In this document: piece after piece, positions 1 to 7,152 of the stretch
How positions within the stretch are numbered: the first letter of the stretch is position 1
How the letters are laid out: every line of letters starts with the position of its first letter
From: Gemmatimonadota bacterium
GTDB lineage: Bacteria; Gemmatimonadota; Gemmatimonadetes; Longimicrobiales; Gaopeijiaceae
Assembly (NCBI GenBank): GCA_007127575.1
Contig: SKZC01000298.1
Location: forward strand, 1 to 18,739
Direction: 5' to 3'
Length of the DNA: 18,739 bases
Program-made: the position numbers and the translations under genes
Notes under the pieces: model-generated
What the model was told of the DNA's origin: nothing
What the model saw: the letters and a program-made list of their open reading frames with translations, nothing else
Database searches by the model: none

Positions 1-1057
1 GGAGAGCCACGTCGGAGAAGAGGAGGTGGTGGTTCACCACCAGAAGGTCCGCTCCCGAAGCCTCCCTGCGGGCCCTCTGGTAGAAGCACGCCTGAAAGTG
101 GGGACAGCGGGTGCGGAGGCAGATGTCGGAATCGCTGCGGACCTCTTCCCAGACCTCATCGGAGGGACGGCTGGCGAGATCCGAGAGGGAGCCGTCTTCC
201 GTGGCCTCCAACCAGGCCAACAGTGAGCGGAGCTCATCGCTCCGGTCGTCCTCGAAGAGGGAGCCGGCAGACGCTGCGGCCAACCTCGCCCTGCGAATGG
301 AGATGTAATTCCCCCGCCCCTTCACCAGGGACCACTGCACCTCCCGGCCCAGGAGCCGTTCCAGGAGGGGCAGGTCCTTCCCCACGAGCTGCTCCTGGAG
401 GTTGATGGTGTTCGTGGAGACCACGGACCGCTCACCGTTGGCCAGAGCCCAGAGCGCGGCCGGAACCAGATACGCCAGGGACTTCCCCGTCCCGGTGCCT
501 GCCTCCACCAAGGCCACCCCACCCTGGTTGTACCGTTCGGTCACCATCCGGGCCATGGCCCGCTGCCCCGGGCGATCCTCGTAGCCCCGGTGCAGGTCCG
601 CCAGCGACCCTCCCGGCGCCAGGAGGCGGTCCACTTCCTCCGGATCCAGATGCTCCACGACCCGGGGCTGAGGTGGCTCCACCACCACGTACAGGCGGGA
701 GGCTTCGTTGTCCACGATGGCCGACCCCACCCCCTCTCCGTGTAACCGGGCGGCTACCGACAGGTCGGCCTCGGAAGGCTCCAGCTCCCCCGACGGATGG
801 TTGTGAAGGACCACGGTTCGGCGGGTAGGATCCACCTCTTCCGAGCCGCCCCTTCGACGTCGGGCCACCTCGTCCTCCACGGCGGCCACCACAGCGCTCC
901 GGTTGCCCCGGGCCACGGCCCTGGGCTCTCGCACCCAGCCGCCGGGATCCACCCAGGCCAGGAAGCACACCTCCCGCCCGCCGGCACGTCGGATCTCGCG
1001 GCGGACGTGCTCGGTGGCCTCAGGGGCCAGCCGAAGGGACGGGGGAGCCTCGCTCAG
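1..1057 (-). CDS. JAB (RadC-type MPN) domain fused to DinG/XPD-type superfamily 2 helicase, 3' part beyond window
   Basis: The first 352 codons are open from the window edge; the C-terminal helicase half is missing. Residues 20-130 resemble the RadC JAB/MPN domain: E29, then HNHPSG at 85-90, then S95 and D98, which is the E...HxHP...S..D metal-binding spacing of RadC. The rest is a DinG-like helicase: Walker A AGTGTGKS (186-193), motif Ia around STNTINLQEQ (214-223), KGRGNY (246-251), Cys313-x4-Cys318-x5-Cys324 matching the last three Fe-S ligands of E. coli DinG, and VVNHHLLFSD (340-349) in the DEAH position. DinG proteins unwind DNA 5' to 3' and resolve R-loops or D-loops. In Firmicutes the N-terminal partner is a DnaQ exonuclease; here a JAB domain takes that place, so a nuclease or peptidase role is inferred. 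No ATG, GTG or TTG exists before codon 30 (GTG, which would remove E29). CTG at 1057-1055 overlaps the upstream stop and is preferred. Domain calls are strong; the start is uncertain. Confidence 0.85.
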   Translation of the reverse strand, partial: MSEAPPSLRLAPEATEHVRREIRRAGGREVCFLAWVDPGGWVREPRAVARGNRSAVVAAVEDEVARRRRGGSEEVDPTRRTVVLHNHPSGELEPSEADLSVAARLHGEGVGSAIVDNEASRLYVVVEPPQPRVVEHLDPEEVDRLLAPGGSLADLHRGYEDRPGQRAMARMVTERYNQGGVALVEAGTGTGKSLAYLVPAALWALANGERSVVSTNTINLQEQLVGKDLPLLERLLGREVQWSLVKGRGNYISIRRARLAAASAGSLFEDDRSDELRSLLAWLEATEDGSLSDLASRPSDEVWEEVRSDSDICLRTRCPHFQACFYQRARREASGADLLVVNHHLLFSDVAL

Positions 1058-2319
1058 GTCTTCTGCGGCTCCGGCCGGGCCGCCGGGAAGAGGACGTTGT
1101 TCAGGATGAGGCGGTAGCCCGGGGAGTTGGGATGGAGACTGAGGTCGGTGGGGGCGTCTCCGATCTGGTGTTCCGGGTCCTCCGGGTCATGCCCGCCGTA
1201 GAAGGTCCAGGTGCCTTCGCCCAGGGTGCCGTGGATGTACTTGGCCCAGGGTCCCTCCTGTGCCAGAACCGTGACTCCCGGCTTCAGGCGATCGCTCTGG
1301 AAGGCGGTGGTGAGTCCGTAGAAGTCGGGGATCACGTCCTCGTGGTTCTGCACCAGCATGGAGGGAACGGGATCGATCTTCGCACTGAACTCGAAAAGGG
1401 TGAAGTAACCCAGGGATTCTCGCCACTGGGTGTTGACCTGGTGGCTGTCGATGTCCGAAAAGGCGTTCACCGTGGAGGCGGTCTGGACTTGTCCGCCCTG
1501 GAAGGCGAAGGCCCTGGACCAATCCATCCGGCTGGAGACCTCGGGTTCCGGAGACATCCCGCTGGAGAACGAGGCGGCGATGTTCGCGTCCCCGGCCGCC
1601 AGAGCCAAATCGATGGTCTCCGTGGCGGAGCACATGGCGAAGAGGAACCCGCCGGCCTCCACGTACTCCCGGATCTCCCAGGCCACCGCCTTCTTCAGCT
1701 CCGGCACGTTCGGAAAGCCGAAGGCGTCGGCCACCTCCTCGTTCCGCCGCACTTCCTCCCGGAACCAGGTAGCCCCTGCGTAGCTGGTGAAGAACTTGGA
1801 ATACTGGCCGGTGAAGTCCTCGTGGTGGAGGTGAAGCCAGTCGAATTCGGAGAGTTCTCCGGTGAGGACTTCGGGGTCCCAGATCGTCTCGTAGGGGATT
1901 CCCGCGTAGCTCAGCGCCAACGTCACGGCGTCATCCCACGGGGAGGTGTGGGGTGGAGTGTATATGGCGATGCGCGGGGCCGTCTCCAGAAGGATCGCCT
2001 CCATGTTCGAGCTTTCGATGGTGCTCCGGATCCGGGCCACGTCCGCCGCGTCCTTCTCTTCGTAGCGAACCCCCCGCACCGCCGCCTCCCGCCGAACCTC
2101 CTGGAGGTCCGGGAGGAGGAACGAGCCGTCACGGTAGTTCAGGAGCCACTCCGCCTCCTCTTCCCGCTCCAGGAGCCAGTACGCCAGCCCGTAGGCCCTC
2201 AGGTGGTCCGATTGGGTGCGGTCCATGGGCACCAGCAGGTGCTGGGCCGCCAGCGGCCCGGCTCCGAGGACGAGGAGAAGCGCCGAAAATACGAGAAGCG
2301 TGCGAGACAAACTCACCAT
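1054..2319 (-). CDS. Secreted 'asparagine synthetase B'-like family protein (misnamed), amidotransferase-fold candidate
   Basis: This 421-residue protein has a signal peptide (hydrophobic 8-20, AxA-type end AAQ near 24-26). It belongs to a family commonly labelled asparagine synthetase B in Bacteroidota and Gemmatimonadota; recognition rests on remembered family motifs such as LIPMD-like LVPMDRTQSDH, YWLLE, EWLLNYR, DWLHLHHEDFTGQ (160-172), GGFLFAMCSATE (223-234), SAKxDPVPSM, GTWTFYGGHDPED and the closing LSLHPNSPGYRLILNNVLFP. It has neither the N-terminal Cys2 glutaminase nor the PP-loop of a true AsnB, so that name is not supported. The VEAGGFLFAMCS stretch looks like the strand-turn-helix nucleophile elbow of class I glutamine amidotransferase folds, with Cys230 as the candidate nucleophile (inference). 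The ATG at 2319 is chosen over a GTG one codon upstream: it forms TGATG with the preceding stop and follows GGAGG by 9 nt. The biochemical role is unknown; it is likely periplasmic. Confidence 0.85.
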   Translation of the reverse strand: MVSLSRTLLVFSALLLVLGAGPLAAQHLLVPMDRTQSDHLRAYGLAYWLLEREEEAEWLLNYRDGSFLLPDLQEVRREAAVRGVRYEEKDAADVARIRSTIESSNMEAILLETAPRIAIYTPPHTSPWDDAVTLALSYAGIPYETIWDPEVLTGELSEFDWLHLHHEDFTGQYSKFFTSYAGATWFREEVRRNEEVADAFGFPNVPELKKAVAWEIREYVEAGGFLFAMCSATETIDLALAAGDANIAASFSSGMSPEPEVSSRMDWSRAFAFQGGQVQTASTVNAFSDIDSHQVNTQWRESLGYFTLFEFSAKIDPVPSMLVQNHEDVIPDFYGLTTAFQSDRLKPGVTVLAQEGPWAKYIHGTLGEGTWTFYGGHDPEDPEHQIGDAPTDLSLHPNSPGYRLILNNVLFPAARPEPQKT

Positions 2320-2963
2320 CACCTCCCTCCTCCAGAATCCTGCAATAGCCGCTGAATCCGTTCCAACTCTCGGCGGAGCTCCGGCGCCATGGGGTGGTCG
2401 GGCCTCTGGGTCAGGACCTCCGCCACATGTTCCGCCGTCTCCTCCAGAAGCGACATCCTGGGAGCCCGGTACCTGGCCAGAAGGAGGGCGGCCTCCGGGG
2501 CCTCGAGAGCCTCCGGACGTTCCTCCACGATCCAGCTCCGGTGCTCCTCGGCACGGGCGGGGTCGAACCCGTCGGCCACGAAGGCGGCCAACGCCAGCAC
2601 CGCCACTCGGTCCTCGTCCCGGACCTCGTCCAGGCTCCCCATCAACGCCTCGTGTGCCTCCTCCGGTGCTCCCTCCTCAGAGAGGAGGAACGCCCGGGCC
2701 ACATGCCCCCGGGCGGGCCCTTCCACCCGGTCCAGGACCGAGACGAGGTGGAGGAGCGCCGTTCGACGAAGCCCCGACTCCTGGGGCACGGCTTCCAGCA
2801 AAGGAGCCCTCGCCTCCAGGGGGTCCTCCCCTCCTAACAGCTCCAGAGCCCGCTCCAGGGGAGGCGTGGTGTCGGAAGGCAGGGACGGAGGGGCCTGCCC
2901 CGCGCCCTGGAGCGGTGTCAGCAGGAGTCCCGCCACCAGTACGATCCCGCCCGCGACCCTCAT
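2319..2963 (-). CDS. Small exported helical-repeat (TPR-like) protein, unknown function
   Basis: The product is 214 residues with a clear signal peptide (hydrophobic 6-18, cleavage near GAGQ at 20-23). The remainder is almost entirely Ala/Leu/Glu/Arg-rich predicted helix with repeating helical pairs, for example LERALELLGG, APLLEAV, AARFLL-like segments and a closing amphipathic helix MAPELRRELERIQRLL. This resembles a degenerate TPR/HEAT-like solenoid, but no specific family is recognised. Its ATG overlaps the DUF4175 stop (ATGA) and its TGA overlaps the next ATG (TGATG), so translation is probably coupled on both sides. The context suggests a periplasmic protein acting with the DUF4175 coiled-coil protein and the AsnB-like protein, perhaps as a scaffold; this is inference only. 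Confidence 0.7.
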   Translation of the reverse strand: MRVAGGIVLVAGLLLTPLQGAGQAPPSLPSDTTPPLERALELLGGEDPLEARAPLLEAVPQESGLRRTALLHLVSVLDRVEGPARGHVARAFLLSEEGAPEEAHEALMGSLDEVRDEDRVAVLALAAFVADGFDPARAEEHRSWIVEERPEALEAPEAALLLARYRAPRMSLLEETAEHVAEVLTQRPDHPMAPELRRELERIQRLLQDSGGGR

Positions 2964-5900
2964 CCTCCACCTCCAGGCGGCCCATCCCCCCCGGAAGGAC
3001 TTCCCCCTCCCGCAGGGGTTCGGTTCAGGCGTTCGAAGTACTGGAGGACCAACCGCCGCTGGGCAGGGGTGAGGGCCTCCAACTCCTGCGCCGACGGGAG
3101 TCGGAAGCGCATACCGTCCAGAAGCTCGGGAGGTAGCGCCTCCACCTCCGGGCGCTCCACTTCCTCTGCCGTGGTCCCCTCCCGGTCCTCCCCGGGCTCA
3201 TCCCTCTCCAGCGTCCGCCCCGCATCCAACAGTCGCTGGAAGAGGCGCTCCTGCCGCTCCAGCGTTTCCGCATCCAGGCGGCCCGCCTCGAGCTCCTGCG
3301 CCAGGTCCCGGGCCTCCTGGGCGAATTCGTCGAGGTCTCCCAGGACGTCGTCCCGTTCTCCGCCCGGCCGCTGCGCCAGCTCGTCCAGTCCGCCGGCAAT
3401 GTCCCCCTGCCCCTGGGCCAACTCCTGAAGCGCTTCCATGAGGGCTTCCGGGGTCATATCCATGGGCAGGAGGCTCTGGCCCTCCTGCTGGAGCTGTCCC
3501 TGCTCCTGGGCCAGGCTCTCCAGCTCCTCCAACAGGGACTCCATGGCTCCCGAAGGTCCGTCCGCCGCCATTTCTTCGGCTCGCTGAAGAGCCTCGAACG
3601 CGACACGGTTCAACGCCTCGTGCGTGCGGGCAGTGGCTTCCTGGGGTGAGGGGCCGGCGAGGCGACGAGGTCCCATGGCTTCCACGGCGGCCTCCACCGC
3701 GTCCATGGCCTCTCCGATGGCCGGCCCCATCCGACGGGAGACTTCCGGTGCCATCCGGGTGGAGAAAGCCAGATCCGCCGCCAGGTTTCTGACCCCCTGC
3801 AGGACCGCAGCCTCACGGGCCCTGAGGTCGTCCCGATCCCCGGTCCCACCAGGGGGAAGATCCTCACGGAGCGCGGCCTGGCCCCGGGCCAATCCCAGCG
3901 CATCGTGGGCCAACCGGGAGAGGGCCCGTTGAAGCTCCTGGCGAAACTCTTCCGCGAACTCCTCCTGGAAGTCCTGAAGCTCCTCCAGGAGCTGCTCCAG
4001 GCCGTCGGCGGCCTCGCCGGCACCCACCGCCGCGGCCTCCAGGTCCCCCGCCTCCGCCGCGGCCCCCGCCTCGGCCATGGAGGACCGCACCTCGGAGGCA
4101 TCCTCAGCCGAACCCCGAGCCGCCTCGGCAGCTTGTTCGTCCCCCAGCGCCTCCATGCGCTCGGCCAGCGCCTCGAAGCGCTCTTCCAGCGCCTCGGTCC
4201 TCTCCCCCAGCGCCTCCTGCCGGCGGGCTCCCTCCTGGGGATCCACTCCCTCCTCGAAGTTCTGGGCCAGGAGGCGCTCCTCCCGGGCCAGGTCGCGGAC
4301 CTCTTCCTCTGTGGCCCGTAGCTCCTGCTCAACCGCCGCCCTTCGGAACCGGTCCAGGGACTCCTCCAGCCCCTCCCGCACTCGACTCTGATCCTCCATC
4401 AGCTCCTGAAGCGCTTCCCGAACCCCCTCCAGGTCCCCGTCCTCCAGGGCGTGGCCCAGCTCTCCCAGCCGTTCGCGAAGCTCCGGGGAGGCCAGGTCCC
4501 CCATGAGCTCCTGCAGCTCCCGAAGGTCCCGCTGCAGGTCGGGATCCGCCAGGCCCGACTCCCGGAGCTCCTGGGAGAGCGCTTCCAGCTCCCGGCGGAG
4601 CTCGTCCACTTCGTCCACCATTCCCTCATGGCGATCCAAGCTCCGCTGGAGGTCCTGACGGGTTCCGAAGTCCAGACCGTCCTCGTCGGCTCCTTCCTGG
4701 GGAGGTCGGCCTCGACCAGGAGTCGCCTGTCCCGAGGACTCCCGAACCTCCCGGGTCTGGCGGGAGAGATTTCGGTTCTCTTCCTCCAGATCCCGGGCCT
4801 GACCGGCCAGGTCCTCCACCCTCTCCGAAGCTTCCTGGAGTCGGCGGGAGGCTTCCGAACCCAATTCCGCAGTCCCGGGAACCCGAAGGAGGAATTCTCG
4901 GGTCCTGGACTCCTGAGCCGACGGGTGGTTGTCCACCGCCCGGGCGAAGTACCGCACCACGTCCCCTCGGATGAGGTCCCAGTCCGTCAGGTCCAGGACG
5001 GAACGCAGGGTGGCGGACCGGGTCCCTTCCAGCTCCAGCCCCGAGGTTCTGACGTCATCGTCATCCCCCTCTCGACCTTCCACGTACGCCACCACTTCGA
5101 GACGCTCCAACCCGAAGTCGTCCCGGGCCTCCACCATGAGCGGCTGGCGCCGGGAGAGGGGCACGATGGTGTCCCGGGCGGGATAGAGGAGCTCCACCTC
5201 CGGCACTGAGTCCGGAACCAGGGTGAGGTCCAGACCGGGCAACCCCTCAGGAGCTAACCCTCCCCCCTCGTCGTCGGTGAGGGCCCACGAATACCGTCCG
5301 GAGGTCTCCGGGACCCACTCCCCCCGAAGGGAGCGCTGCGATACCTCCAGCTCGACCCCCCCCTCTTCTCCTGGGGTCCGGAGCGCCGCTGAGGCCAGGT
5401 CCCGGCTCGCCGTCCCCTCGATTCGGAGCCGGCTTCCCTCAGGAACGGCCAGGGGCGGAATCTCTCCCCGGTGTTCCTCCGGAGCCAGATCCGTGTGGGG
5501 CGGGAACGTCACCTCCACCCTCAGGTCCGACAGGAAAACCGGATCCAGGGGCGTCACCGAGAAGCGCTCCGTCCGGTCCCCGTCCGGCGCCGAGACCCAG
5601 TACTCGAGAGGGCCCCGGACCTCCCCGATCACTCCCTCCGCCACACCCTGGGATACCTGGATCGTGTCGGTAACCGGCACGTCTCCCGCCCGGTGGAGGT
5701 GCAGATGCACCTGCTGGCGCGGGCCGGCGGTGACGCGCACGTCCAGTCCGTCGCCCCTGGGGACGTCCACGGAGCCGGGCTCCACCTGGAGGGGAGGGAA
5801 GGGGGATGCAGCCAGGAGTTGGATGGAGCCTCCCAGGCCGGACCAGGCCCTGAACGCTCGGTCCGGTGAGGCCACCAGGAGGACCAGGACCAGGACCGCT

Positions 5901-6448
5901 GCCGCAGAAAAGATTCCCCCTCCCCATCTCGCGGCCCGGCGAAGGCCGAGCTCCAGGGGCCCCACTGGGAGCTCGGCGGCCCCTGCACGAGCCAGGACGG
6001 CCCTCTCCGCCTCCCGGACCAGGGACGGGGAGGGAGGTGGTCTCTTGCGAACCCCCTGGGAGTCCGCTCCCTCGCGAGTGAGCTCCAGCGAGCCCCGGAG
6101 GAGTCCCGACGGCAACCCCCGGCTCTCCTCCAGACGACGCACCACCGAGTCCTCCCCCATGACGCCGGTTCGGGCCCGTAGGAAGGCAATCGCCCCGGCC
6201 CCCGCCCCGAGAATGAGGACCGTCAGGAGGACCAATGGCGCCCGGGCCCCCTGCTCCCAACCCGTGGGACCCGCCAGGAACCAGGCCAGAACCAGGACCG
6301 CACAGGTCAGCGCGGCCCACCAGGACAACACGGCCAACCCGCCGGTACGCACCAAGCGGAGACGAACGGAGCGAACCAGCTCTCCAACCCCCGACGGGGC
6401 CTCAGGCCCCGCGCCCCGCCCCCGACCCTCCGGTCTCGAGCTCGTCAC
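2960..6448 (-). CDS. DUF4175 family membrane protein with long coiled coil
   Basis: The protein is about 1161 residues. It shows two N-terminal membrane segments (about 36-60 and 71-90), a cytoplasmic-looking basic stretch, and a third membrane segment (about 177-194). A beta-rich region of Ig-like character follows (about 215-525; Pro/Gly/Val-rich with repeated EVxFPP and VEARDDFGLERLEV-type strands). Next comes a very long Glu/Arg/Gln/Leu-rich coiled coil (about 530-1110) with many EELEELxQE-type heptads, and a Gly/Pro-rich tail. This layout is that of DUF4175 proteins, whose role is unknown; they often lie near DUF4159 and MoxR/DUF58-type genes, none of which except DUF4159 is visible here. 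The start is GTG at 6448, whose GTGA overlaps the DUF4159 stop. The topology predicts a membrane anchor holding a long extracytoplasmic rod. The heptad bias gives long spurious antisense frames. Confidence 0.85.
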   Translation of the reverse strand: MTSSRPEGRGRGAGPEAPSGVGELVRSVRLRLVRTGGLAVLSWWAALTCAVLVLAWFLAGPTGWEQGARAPLVLLTVLILGAGAGAIAFLRARTGVMGEDSVVRRLEESRGLPSGLLRGSLELTREGADSQGVRKRPPPSPSLVREAERAVLARAGAAELPVGPLELGLRRAARWGGGIFSAAAVLVLVLLVASPDRAFRAWSGLGGSIQLLAASPFPPLQVEPGSVDVPRGDGLDVRVTAGPRQQVHLHLHRAGDVPVTDTIQVSQGVAEGVIGEVRGPLEYWVSAPDGDRTERFSVTPLDPVFLSDLRVEVTFPPHTDLAPEEHRGEIPPLAVPEGSRLRIEGTASRDLASAALRTPGEEGGVELEVSQRSLRGEWVPETSGRYSWALTDDEGGGLAPEGLPGLDLTLVPDSVPEVELLYPARDTIVPLSRRQPLMVEARDDFGLERLEVVAYVEGREGDDDDVRTSGLELEGTRSATLRSVLDLTDWDLIRGDVVRYFARAVDNHPSAQESRTREFLLRVPGTAELGSEASRRLQEASERVEDLAGQARDLEEENRNLSRQTREVRESSGQATPGRGRPPQEGADEDGLDFGTRQDLQRSLDRHEGMVDEVDELRRELEALSQELRESGLADPDLQRDLRELQELMGDLASPELRERLGELGHALEDGDLEGVREALQELMEDQSRVREGLEESLDRFRRAAVEQELRATEEEVRDLAREERLLAQNFEEGVDPQEGARRQEALGERTEALEERFEALAERMEALGDEQAAEAARGSAEDASEVRSSMAEAGAAAEAGDLEAAAVGAGEAADGLEQLLEELQDFQEEFAEEFRQELQRALSRLAHDALGLARGQAALREDLPPGGTGDRDDLRAREAAVLQGVRNLAADLAFSTRMAPEVSRRMGPAIGEAMDAVEAAVEAMGPRRLAGPSPQEATARTHEALNRVAFEALQRAEEMAADGPSGAMESLLEELESLAQEQGQLQQEGQSLLPMDMTPEALMEALQELAQGQGDIAGGLDELAQRPGGERDDVLGDLDEFAQEARDLAQELEAGRLDAETLERQERLFQRLLDAGRTLERDEPGEDREGTTAEEVERPEVEALPPELLDGMRFRLPSAQELEALTPAQRRLVLQYFERLNRTPAGGGSPSGGDGPPGGGG

Positions 6449-7137
6449 GGCGCCACCTGCCCCAGGGCGTAGAGGAAGAGGTTCACACCCATCTGCAGCG
6501 CCTCTTCCCTGACCTCCGGCGGGTTGCCGTGAACCTCCTCATCCTCCCAGCCGTTCCCCAGGTCCGTCTCGTAGCTGTACAGAACCATGAGCCTCCCCCC
6601 ATCGAAGATCCCGAAGGCCTGAGGTGGGTGCCCATCGTGTTCGTGGATCTTCGGAATCCCCTCCGGAAAGGAGTAGAAGTTGTGGAACACGGGGTGATCC
6701 GGGGGCAACTCCACCATTTCCCGGTCAGGGAAGAGGGCGGCCATTTCCCGGCGGAACGCCTCGTCCATCCCGTAGTTGTCGTCGGCGTGAAGGAATCCTC
6801 CGGCCAGGAGATATTCCCGCAACGCCTCCTGCTCAGGCGGGGTGAACTCCACGTTGCCGTGCCCCGTCATGTGGATGAAGGGGATGTCCGGGAGCCTGGG
6901 ATCCAGTGGAGAGACCACCACTTCCCGGTCCGCCACCTGTAGGCCGGTGCGCTCCCGGATGGCCTCCAGGAGGTTCGGGAGCGAGGAAGGATTGGCGTAC
7001 CAGTCCCCTCCCCCGCCGTACTCCAGCCGTCCGATGGTGAACAGCTCGGGATCCCCGGAAGGTCCTGACGCACCCAGGGCCTCCCCGGTGTCGGGGGCGC
7101 TTACAGCGAGGGTCAGAACCAGCGCATAGACCCACAT
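6445..7137 (-). CDS. Secreted DUF4159 domain protein
   Basis: The 230-residue protein has a short signal peptide (hydrophobic 3-13). It carries the DUF4159 hallmarks: FTIGRLEYGGGGDWYANP (33-50), LPNLLEAIRERTGL, DIPFIHMTGHG (84-93), LREYLLAGGFLHADDNYG (106-123), FYSFPEG, and a final Asn-Leu-Phe-Leu-Tyr-Ala-Leu helix. DUF4159 adopts a flavodoxin/class I glutamine amidotransferase-like fold. The elbow position in GGFLHADDNYG carries Asp rather than Cys, so an amidotransferase reaction is unlikely and a binding role is inferred. The start is ATG at 7137, 15 nt after the rsmI stop, with only a weak Shine-Dalgarno; coupling from rsmI may help. Its stop overlaps the DUF4175 GTG, and the two families are frequent genomic partners. 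Length is normal for a stand-alone DUF4159 protein. Confidence 0.85.
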   Translation of the reverse strand: MWVYALVLTLAVSAPDTGEALGASGPSGDPELFTIGRLEYGGGGDWYANPSSLPNLLEAIRERTGLQVADREVVVSPLDPRLPDIPFIHMTGHGNVEFTPPEQEALREYLLAGGFLHADDNYGMDEAFRREMAALFPDREMVELPPDHPVFHNFYSFPEGIPKIHEHDGHPPQAFGIFDGGRLMVLYSYETDLGNGWEDEEVHGNPPEVREEALQMGVNLFLYALGQVAP

Positions 7138-7152
7138 GATCCGGCGTGCGCC

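Noticed and set aside
1054..2319. Asparagine synthetase B as a function
   Set aside because: There is no glutaminase Cys2, no PP-loop and a signal peptide is present; the label is a database habit for this family.
1132..2355. A 407-codon plus-strand open frame
   Set aside because: It lies antisense to the AsnB-like gene, whose product matches a conserved family over its whole length. High GC with biased third positions commonly leaves such antisense frames open.
3600..4330. Long alternative frames inside the DUF4175 coiled coil on both strands
   Set aside because: They arise from repetitive Glu/Leu/Arg codons of the heptads and show Trp/Arg-rich nonsense protein.
2960..6448. SMC-like or RecN-like chromosome protein because of the coiled coil
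   Set aside because: There are no Walker motifs, and three N-terminal membrane segments fit DUF4175 instead.
5223..6512. A 429-codon plus-strand open frame
   Set aside because: It is antisense to the DUF4175 gene, and its translation is Arg/Ser/Pro-rich low complexity without motifs.
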